This document shows, piece by piece, positions 56,526 through 64,000 of a DNA stretch of 64,000 nt. This stretch comes from Bryoerythrophyllum caledonicum. Lineage: Eukaryota > Streptophyta > Bryopsida > Pottiales > Pottiaceae. The stretch covers positions 38,020,371 through 38,084,370 of the forward strand of contig OZ020515.1 in assembly GCA_963971425.1 (NCBI GenBank), written 5' to 3'. The notes below the pieces were generated by a model. That model worked only from the letters and a program-made list of their open reading frames with translations. It had not been told where the DNA came from and did not search any database. Numbering within the stretch: the first letter of the stretch is position 1; the number at the start of each line of letters is the position of its first letter. A program made the translations under genes and the position numbers.

Positions 56526-58231
56526 CGCCGAAACAGGCTTAAAAGCCTCGTCGGTATCCGACCCTGGCCCAAAGTCTGTGGTGGAAGTACTCTCCGAGTG
56601 GTTTGGTCAGGGAGAGTGGTAATACCGACTCCGGGTACTCACCATAAACAAAAACCACCTCGGGATCTATCTACGGGTACTATCTAAAGGATAAGGGTAC
56701 AAACGGGCAACCTGCACCTACAAAATCACCAAGCTGTGTGGATCACCGGTCATCACCTCCGACTACCACAGGTCCAACCACATCCCCCCACATAGAAAGG
56801 TCTTGCCGGCCATAAATCCGACTTCACCCCTACGGTACCCTATCACAAACTGGAACAACAAGAAATGGGGCCACCGGAAAATACCGGCAACAAGCCCGCA
56901 ACACGGGGGAGGTACCGCACAAGAATCCAGAAATCAAAACCGGATCCTCTCCCCCAACAACATAAAAGCAGGAAAATGAAAGAGACAACGCCACTAGCAC
57001 ACGCCTGCAGTGGATGCCTCAAAGTCGCAAAACCTGCAAATCAAAGAGAAACACCGCAAGGTGTGCCCCCAATGTCTAAAAACTAAGGAGGTAATAGAAT
57101 CCTATGGTCACGGTGTTCAAAAACACTAGTCCCCCAACGAAATTCAAACCATGGGTGACAAACGTGCCAAAACGTCAATCCAATACTAGAATTGGATAAA
57201 TGATGAGATTCCTTAACTATAAACGAAAGTTTCACTCAAAACTAGAGTAAAAATGCACTAGCTAATTACCTCCGAAGTTAGACACTAAACACTTTTATTT
57301 TTATTTTTTTATAGGTCACATAAACATGTGATTGTTTTGAAGACACCTAAAAAATGTCGGTTTTTGAAAGTGCTAAAAACCTAAATTTTACTGCTTTAAA
57401 AGGCTTATAATTCCTCTGCGAACTCAAATCCGCAATCGGAATCCAAAAATAATCAAAATTGCAAAAGTTAAAATTTTGATGTTTTGGTCCAGGGATGTGC
57501 TGAAATTTCAGCCCAAAAGTGACGGTTTTAGGAACTTCGGCACGGTTTAGGGTCCCTAACGGAAATACGTACCCCAACGGATTTGCGACCCAGCGGATGA
57601 AAACTGCCACAGTGGATGAAAAACCACCGTGGATGAAAAATCGCGCGGCGGATGAAAAATTTGCACAGCAGGTCCAGAAGCTGATCCACCTTGCTCCAAT
57701 CTTCTACCGCTCACAACTTCTTCAAAAATTGTCCAAATCGCACGCCGTTTGTCGCATTAGCTTCCTCTAAACCCGCTCTACGACATCATGCTAAGTACCC
57801 ACAAGTTTTCTCACAATTTCTAGCTCCATAAGACGAGATCTAATTGTAGAAAATGGAGGGTCTTTGTCAAGTGAATCACATGTGTTTTCCACAAGAAGTC
57901 AAGCGACACGCACTCCACAAGGGGAGAATCAACGAGTGCAACTAAAGTAGAGAATGCGGAGCTTTTACTAATGATAAACCATCACTTTACAAGCAAAGAA
58001 CTCACTAATCACTCTCTAACCTCACTCACAAAGCTTGACTTGACAAAGATGTCAAGTCAAGGACGTGTGCGGTGCTATACGCACACGCATACAATCCTAA
58101 GTGGATGAAAATCATCCGCGGATGAAAACGGAGCGTTGCCGTTCGTCCCTGAACACACGTAGATTAGTAACAAACTAATCTACGCTAAAATCTACGATAC
58201 GGAGAGACCCTCGACGCCACATCCCGTGACA
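56526..58231 (-). other. Leader and outer end of the gypsy element
   Basis: About 1.7 kb before gag, with no coding region. It contains a repeated GTGGATGAAAA word (57600-57655, and again near 58100-58130) and a GTCAAGTCAAG-type stretch near 58030-58065. The outer end is CGTGACA next to AATT. I could not place a primer-binding site or define an LTR here. Confidence 0.55.
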
Positions 58232-58235
58232 AATT

Positions 58236-59030
58236 GGTCTATGATTTGGAAGCATTGAGGGGTTGCCATTTTTATATAGTAATATCATAGGAGCGGTTTT
58301 CCATGAGGCGGAGATTTGTTTTTGTTTGTAGCAATAAGAGAAGAATTAGAAGAGGAGTTCATGGAATCTCGGGGGCATAAGTTTTAGTATAGAGTTTGGG
58401 ATGCGGTTTGGCTGTAAGGTTTTATTGTTTCCTAGATTTTTGAGGCATATATTATATGTGGCTTGGTTAAAGTAAGTGTGTAGCAGGATTTGTGGTTCAC
58501 CACATATGTCTTTAGTGAAGCCGTCAAGGTTATGCCATGGATATTGTCTTATTGCACATGGACATGCAGGTGGATGGTTTGGCAAATAGTTAGATGTCGA
58601 TACAGTTGGCCTATTATTTTTTGTTTGTTGATTATATATTTCATTTGCAATGTCTACGGGACTAGTTAATATATTGTTATGTTGGTTGGTGATGTAGTCT
58701 AGAAACAATCTTGATGTAGTCAAGATTCACTACTTTTGAAGATTCTTTGGTTGATTTTCTTTGAGTTGGTTTCATATGATTGTCTGTATGTAGAAATCGC
58801 TTTCAATATTTTCTCTTGTATACTTGAGAGTTATTTTCCTGGCTTGTTTGTTGGCCTCTTCTGCATTTAATGCAATTATATCATGTAACCATTTGTGATA
58901 TATAGGGAGATTGTGGCGGTAGGATTTAGATATGGTAGAGGGTTTGTACTTCTTGGCAAATGGGGTGGATAAACCATCTTGGGTTGTTTTTAAGTATTCA
59001 AATTGTTTTTTGAATGGTATGGTAGGTGGT
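58236..59030 (-). pseudogene. LINE linker between APE and RT
   Basis: A 125-codon frame at 58723-58346 ends LQPNRIPNSILKLMPPRF, the text that usually precedes LINE RT. The minus strand then reads APMILLYKNGNP and NHRPI up to the AATT junction at 58235. Stops and frame changes are present. Confidence 0.7.
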
Positions 59031-59033
59031 TAA

Positions 59034-59605
59034 GAGGCGGTTTACACTATAGACCAAGAGCCGTGACCAAGGAAAATGGATTAATTCCATGGTCACACTT
59101 CATAAAAATGTCATTTTTAAAGCCCTTGGGCCTCTCACTAAGTGTAAACCGAACTTGGACCGGGAAGAATGACCATGTACTAAAAAGTGGGCGTGCTGAT
59201 TTTTTTAATTAATGCCTTAAAAGGACAGTATTGCCTAAAATAACAAAGAAAATAAAACAAGTCAAAAAGACAAAAAGGGTGGCCGCCATTGTATCTACAA
59301 TAACGTTGGGCCCCCTCCCAAAAAAAAACAATTTAAAAATAATAAAATAACATTTCAGGCCGAGGGTCTCCTCGTTTTAGCAACAAGAGAACCCATTTAG
59401 CCTCTCTCACCGCAAAATCCGGGGGACCCTCCAACATTATCTATTAGGCCTATTTCTAGGCCTTTTGAGGACCTCAACTCCTTTGGTCACTTTTCTTTTT
59501 TCCTCGTAGTGTAAACCCAAGTCATCTCGGGACGAATTGATGGAGCCGATCACAGATTTTAGAGGGTCATTGGACGAGTTCTTGGTCCGTAGTGTAAACC
59601 GCCCC
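59034..59605. mobile_element. Harbinger-like MITE, copy 2 (572 bp)
   Basis: Ends GAGGCGGTTTACACTA and the reverse complement of GGGGCGGTTTACACTA, flanked by TAA at 59031-59033 and 59606-59608. Same family as 19050-19623, with a 40-bp extra stretch near 59230-59270 and without the internal triplication. It lies in the LINE between APE and RT. Confidence 0.92.
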
Positions 59606-59799
59606 TAAGTGTTGTTTCCACGTTTTTTAGAGTTTATGTGGTAAATATCCTCCTCTTTTAGATGTTATGTTTGTTGGTTGAGGTATGGATGAAGCTTTAG
59701 AGGTTTTCTCGAGAGTGTTGGAGATGTTTTTAGTCAATGTGTCTAGAGTGTAGCAAGCTTCAAGCCATTGATCTTGAAAAAGTTGGCTAGTAGTTCTTA

Positions 59800-60650
59800 A
59801 AATTATTTGAAAGGGAGTCAATCTGTGTGGAGTTTTCTTCAAAAAGCATTGTATTGAACTCTTGTACCTTGTTATTAGAGATGGGGTTAAGAATTCTAAC
59901 ACTTTTACTAGTGGTTATTATCGGTGTTCTACTGGTAAGTATGTTGCGAGGTATTTTTAGTTGGATTGGCAGATGTTCTACTAGTAAGTATGTTGTGAAG
60001 ATGTATAGTGCATGGTTGGTTGTGATCACTGATTATATAAAATCCGACTATTAGACTCCAATCTTGGTAGTTGTATCCGTTTTGTCTAGAGTATTGTGTG
60101 TCTACAGGGATATCTGTAAAGTTTAGGTTATCGATAAAGTTGCGCCATTGGTAGTCACTAGGTTGTGGAGGGGTGATATAGTTTCCATGTTGTCTTCCAA
60201 TTAGTACAACATCTCTATTGAAGTCCGTGCATAGTAAATGTGTGTGGTTTTGAATATTGTTAATTGATGTGGTAATGGAGTTTTTGATGTCTGCAATAAA
60301 TCTAACATCTTCCTGATGGGACGGCATGTGGATGTGGAGATTTTAGTGATGTTATCCGGGAAAGCATATGATTTGTGTATTAGTGTTAGAAGACCCCTTT
60401 GAGCTAGAACATAACAAATGCGTTGTTGTATACATCTTGTGAATGCAAGGGTGTTGTTAGAGATAACTTTGTATTTAGGGAAAATTCTTTGGATGTGTTT
60501 GGTGGATTTAAAGATTGTAAGCCTTGTTTCTTGAATGGCGATGATGGCCGGAGGTAAAGCTGAATTGGTGACAAGATTTTGAGGCATGCAAGGGCAATGT
60601 TGAGTAATAGGGCGTTCCATTTGATAATACTTACATTCTTATCAATGATA
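59800..60650 (-). pseudogene. LINE apurinic-type (APE) endonuclease
   Basis: Minus-strand motifs in order: VSIIKWNALL (near 60635), AIIAIQETRLT with the metal-binding Glu (about 60555-60525), the GLLTLIHKSYAFPD strand, HLLCTDFNRDVVLIGRQHG with the Asp-Phe-Asn box (about 60240-60190), and ISDHNQPC with the final Asp-His (about 60030). These are the signature residues of the exonuclease III-like domain that nicks target DNA. Two frames are used and stops are present. Confidence 0.82.
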
Positions 60651-62018
60651 TGTGGGCTTTGATTTTGTAGGGGGATGTATAGGGGTGGTCAAGGCGGTTG
60701 TGTGTAGTCCATTATGATATTGAAGCATCTATTTGCTTCGTTTATAAGTTTGTGAGGGAGAAATGGAAAGGTTCTTGAATTAGTTCAAGTGTTGGGGTGG
60801 GCTTTGACTGTGGATGAAGTTGTATAGTTTATCGTGTATTGAATCTTTATGTTGAATGATTTGTTGACTTTTGTCCAATTTTTTTGTGTGAATGTGCCTT
60901 TCTGGTGGATTGTCTAGGGTGGATAAGTTACTAAGGAGAAGTTACTAAGGAGGATGTTGGTCCAATGAGTTGAGTTGGGGTTACGTAGGGCTAGTATATC
61001 ATTCCATTCTTCTAGAGAAGGGTGGATAGTGATTATTATGGCATAGAGGATATGTGGTGGTGGGTGCATGTACATTTGTTGGATATATTAGGCAATGTGT
61101 AGAAATGCGGCGTTTTGTGTGTTATGTAGCGGGTGGATATAGTTTATTAAAGGTGCAAATGTGTTAAAGATATGTTGGTATTCTAGATGAAGTTTAATGG
61201 TGTTTGGGATAAAATACATCTTAGCTTTTTTTTTATGTGTAAAGGGGTGTGTTTTCAATATATTAGGCATGGGTCCAAGGTTTATTTCAATGTCTACTTG
61301 GTGTAATAGTAGTAGTAAATTGTGAATTTTTTTTGTAGAAGATAATGTGTTTGTTGTTTTATTTTTTTATTGCATAATGTTTCTTTTACCATATGTTTGT
61401 GTTTTGCTTTTATCTTTAGGTAATTTTGTATGCTTGGTTGTTTGAATGAGGTTTGTGTCGGTATTGAGTTTTGTATTTATGATGACTTTTTCTAGTGTGA
61501 GTGGTGTTTGATTTGTTTTTTTGAGAAGGTTTGTATCTGTTTGATTGTGTATTTTCTTGTATGATATCACGTGTATTTTTTTGCATATTTTCATGAGAGT
61601 TTTGTGTATTTTTATGTGTATTAGATGGTGTATTTGTTTATGTGTGTCTTTGTGTATTTATTAATGTAGTGTTATGTGTATTGTGTATGTTTGTATGTGT
61701 ATATACACATATATGAGTGTTTGTATATGTGTAAGTATTTATCATTGGAAATCGTATTTGATGCTTGTACTTGGTATAGTAGTTGGTAGGATATTTGTGT
61801 TTAATATAAAATACATAGTATATTATACTTCTATAGTAGATGATACAAAAGTTGTATGACGTATGTATATACATATAACATATAATATTTTAATATTAGG
61901 ATAGTAAACAATACATAATTTGTATGTAGTATTGAAACACATATATACTACTATGCATATAATACTAGTAGAGTAGAGGTCTACATATAAAGTATGATTC
62001 CACATGCAATGTGTATAA
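60651..62018 (-). other. LINE stretch between ORF1 and the endonuclease
   Basis: AT-rich, with weak minus-strand open frames (61594-61367, 61270-61088) that may be the start of ORF2. 61640-61740 is a decayed TGTGTATGTG simple repeat. No domain recognised. Confidence 0.45.
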
Positions 62019-63715
62019 TTATGTATTAGGTGGTAAGTATGGATTACTGTGTGGTCTTTGTTCTTCACATGTTTGGCACAATGGGAGCTTGTTTTCAAGT
62101 CTTTGTGGAGTTCTCCTCTTCATGGCTTGGAATGCAAACATTGTGAAATTCATAGCACTGTCCACCTTATCCAGTTGGTCCACCAATTCACCGTGTTGTA
62201 TATCATTGTAGTTCTTGCTTTTTTCTAGCATCTTGTTGTTGTTTTCCTCCCAGGCTTCCTTTAATTCCTTCTTGGTAATGGCGGCTGGGGCATCTTGTAT
62301 CATGAAGGTTGGAGCAATATTGACCATCGCAACATTAATGTCATCGAACCCAAAGGCCTTGATTTGCCCCTCGGTGGGGGGTTGCCTACCCTCCAAACTC
62401 TTCCAATGTGGAGCAAAGTCCACGTAGTTGTCATCAATGCCAAAATGTTTCCTAACAAATTGCTTATACACAATGGGGTTAGTGCACTCCACACTAGCTT
62501 TACAATTATGCCTACCGTCAATTTCCTTATGAAACCATACAAAATAGATGTTGTACTCGCCCATGATTTTTTTAATAGGGGTTATGTTGTCTTGCACATT
62601 CATGAAAAGATGCAAAGAAGAGAGGGTAAGAGATATGGAATCCTTCTTTGCCTTGACTTCAGGAGTGATGCGTCCAACGGTGTAGGTTTTTCTTGTCTTC
62701 ATGATCTCTTGATGGGTGGTAATGTGTTGTAGTTGGATCTTGGAGGCTTGAAAAGGAGTAATGGCCGCAATGAAGGCAAACGAGTCTCCTTCCACCTTAG
62801 TCACCTCCGTGGTCTCATAGTCTTGGCTACGTTTAAAGCTATTGTAGAGGATGTCCTTGAAGAATTGATGGAAGGAGGTACCTATCAATGAGTCACTTCT
62901 CACTTATACGGAAAGGTTAGAGGAATTTAGCATTTTGGGGGTAAGATTTTCACACTTTTTCAATGATGTTTTGGTAATCAAGTGTGAGAATGAAGGGCCT
63001 AATGCCTATTAGCAACATAAGAGTATAGGTTTGTAATTTAAGTAGGTGCAACTTAAGCATCCCGGTCTAGACACCCTTTTGCCTACCTCTCTTAACACTA
63101 TGACATTGAATGTAAATAGGATCCATAACATTTGAGCCTAATTTGATGTCCATCACCTCTTGTTTATAAGTTGTCATCTTGTAAACATCATCATGCAATT
63201 GGAGGGAAGAGGGGGGTTCAAGGTAGATAGCCACATGGAAGTCTAGGGCCAAACCTGTGGCACCGGTGATATTGATGCCTTTGGAAAGTTAAATGATGTT
63301 GTAGTGTTGTTCATTAATTCATGGCCTTGAGAGAGGATAGTAGAGTTGTGGGATCCTTGGAAATGCCATCTTTGTAGCCTTGAACTCTTTCGCCTTGTGT
63401 TCCTAGAAGTTTCTAATCGTCATATCCTCCACTTTCTCATTGCAAGGAAGTTCCTCTAGGCCTTCTTCAATTGCGAAGCACTCCATAACTTCAAACCCTA
63501 GCCAAAACTTAAACGTCATGGTTATAGGGTCAAGAAGAAGGGAGGTATCTTCTTCATTGTTGGCTCCATTGCTCTTTTTGCTATTGCATGTCTCCTCTAT
63601 ATTTTTCTTACTATTTTCTCTTTTGAGGTTAGTTCTTTGTTTACAACTCCTTCATCAATGTCCATCATTTCTTTCAATTGTAGCCTGGGTTCTTTTACTA
63701 CCAGTCATATTTTGA
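62019..63715 (-). pseudogene. LINE ORF1-like protein
   Basis: The best part is a 294-codon frame (62903-62019). It includes GEYNIYFVWFHKEIDG, ASVECTNPIVYKQFVRKHFG and FAPHWKSLEGRQPPTEGQIK, an alternation of strands and helices that might be an RRM-like RNA-binding fold, then a lysine/glutamate-rich helix (KKELKEAWEENNNKMLEKSK), likely a coiled coil. Upstream frames (63252-63067, and text from about 63715 starting MTGSKRTQATIE) appear to be its N-terminal part, with several stops. Its position ahead of the endonuclease is where ORF1 belongs. Function by position and shape only. Confidence 0.55.
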
Positions 63716-63934
63716 AAACTTCGTTTGCTTGTGGTTTTTTTAGGTCAAAATGTTGGGTTGAAAATGCAAAGAGGGAGAGAACATACCTTTGAGGGAGTGG
63801 CACTGATGATGAACACCTTCTTCCTCCGTGGTCCGTTGAATTGAACTTTGGTTGGAGGAAGGGGCTCTGACTAGCATGTGTAATGCTTGGATTTAGAGGA
63901 TTGTTGAAGGAAAAATGGGGGGTTGCTGAGAAGA
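63716..63934. other. Possible 5' end of the LINE
   Basis: No coding region. The LINE start must lie here or be lost; I find no copy of the family F sequence that flanks its 3' end, so the 5' junction is not identified. Confidence 0.35.
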
Positions 63935-63938
63935 TTAA

Positions 63939-64000
63939 CCCCTAAAGTTCCTTGACAATTTCCCTCAAAAACTATAAGTGGTACTAACTTTCAAACCACA
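63939..64000 (-). repeat. TTAA-type family C element, cut by the window end
   Basis: TTAA (63935-63938) then CCCCTAAAGTTCCTTGACAA, which is the reverse complement of the right end of the family C copy at 19975-20927. The element continues beyond the window. Confidence 0.8.

Larger units (their letters stand above)
46249..58231 (-). mobile_element. Ty3/gypsy element with DNA methyltransferase and PHD finger, broken
   Basis: About 12 kb, flanked by AATT (46245-46248 and 58232-58235), with TG..CA outer ends (TGTCGTG at one, CGTGACA at the other). Minus-strand order: gag with two zinc knuckles, aspartic protease, cytosine-5 methyltransferase, RT, RNase H, integrase, PHD finger. The target is the LINE RT gene, read across as RPI/ALANT. 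The element is a fossil: one 2.8-kb insertion splits pol and there are a few smaller breaks. Long open stretches remain, so it is not very old. The two ends do not look like direct repeats by eye, so LTR limits are undefined. It is younger than the LINE and older than the 49373-52158 insertion. Confidence 0.9.
33841..63715 (-). mobile_element. Dualen-like LINE, one copy in pieces, with nested insertions
   Basis: On the minus strand the domains run in LINE order. ORF1 lies at 63715-62019, an APE-type endonuclease at about 60650-59800, a linker at 59033-58236, reverse transcriptase at 46244-45167, then linker, RNase H (36022-35591) and a C-terminal PD-(D/E)xK nuclease (35340-34275). The 3' tail reaches about 33841. 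Three insertions, each with matching target repeats, separate the parts: 37823-45157, 46249-58231 and 59034-59605. Taking them out leaves roughly 10 kb. The element has many stops and frame changes and is dead. Dualen/RandI elements of green algae are known to carry both APE and restriction-like nucleases. That the pieces are one copy rests on the flanks matching across each insertion. Confidence 0.8.

Noticed and set aside
1-64000. CRISPR array or bacterial-type operon
   Set aside because: No regularly spaced identical repeats with unique spacers and no closely packed gene run; the sequence is eukaryotic in character.

Overview
The window looks like a repeat-rich nuclear segment from a eukaryote of the green-plant side, most likely a streptophyte (charophyte-grade) alga or an early plant. 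The reasons are a multi-exon gene with ordinary GT-AG introns, an F-box-like remnant, a LINE whose domain set matches the algal Dualen type, and a Ty3/gypsy element carrying a cytosine-5 DNA methyltransferase, a combination reported from charophytes. I cannot name the species from sequence alone. Only two host genes are supported in the left quarter, plus one broken F-box-like gene; the rest is mobile DNA and AT-rich spacer.

Layout. 1-7.5 kb: spacer, a tentative small three-exon gene (1264-1880), a decayed F-box-like gene (about 3960-5160) broken by a fold-back transposon, and AT-rich spacer. 7525-16272 (minus): one six-exon gene whose exon phases all agree, for a 2634-residue, acidic, repeat-bearing, probably disordered protein of unknown function. 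17.7-33.8 kb: a transposon garden. It holds several families of short elements that start with CCC, end with GGG and sit in TTAA (piggyBac-like), elements with TAA/TTA duplications (Harbinger-like), a hairpin MITE pair, and a complete Tc1-type DD34E element with 211-bp inverted repeats (22786-24410).

33.8-63.7 kb is one nested stack. The host is a minus-strand LINE with ORF1, an APE-type endonuclease, RT, RNase H and a C-terminal restriction-like nuclease, now cut into pieces. A 7.3-kb GC-island element (37823-45157), a 12-kb Ty3/gypsy element (46249-58231) and a 572-bp MITE (59034-59605) lie inside it. The GC-island element holds further insertions, and a 2.8-kb LTR-type insertion (49373-52158) splits the gypsy pol.

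The most interesting object is the gypsy element. Between protease and reverse transcriptase it carries a C5 DNA methyltransferase region with motifs I, IV, VI, VIII, IX and X recognisable, and its integrase ends in a PHD finger. One element thus pairs a DNA-methylation writer with a probable histone reader. It is a broken fossil here. The second is the LINE with two unrelated endonuclease domains. The third is a precise empty-site proof that the CCC-ended elements duplicate TTAA.
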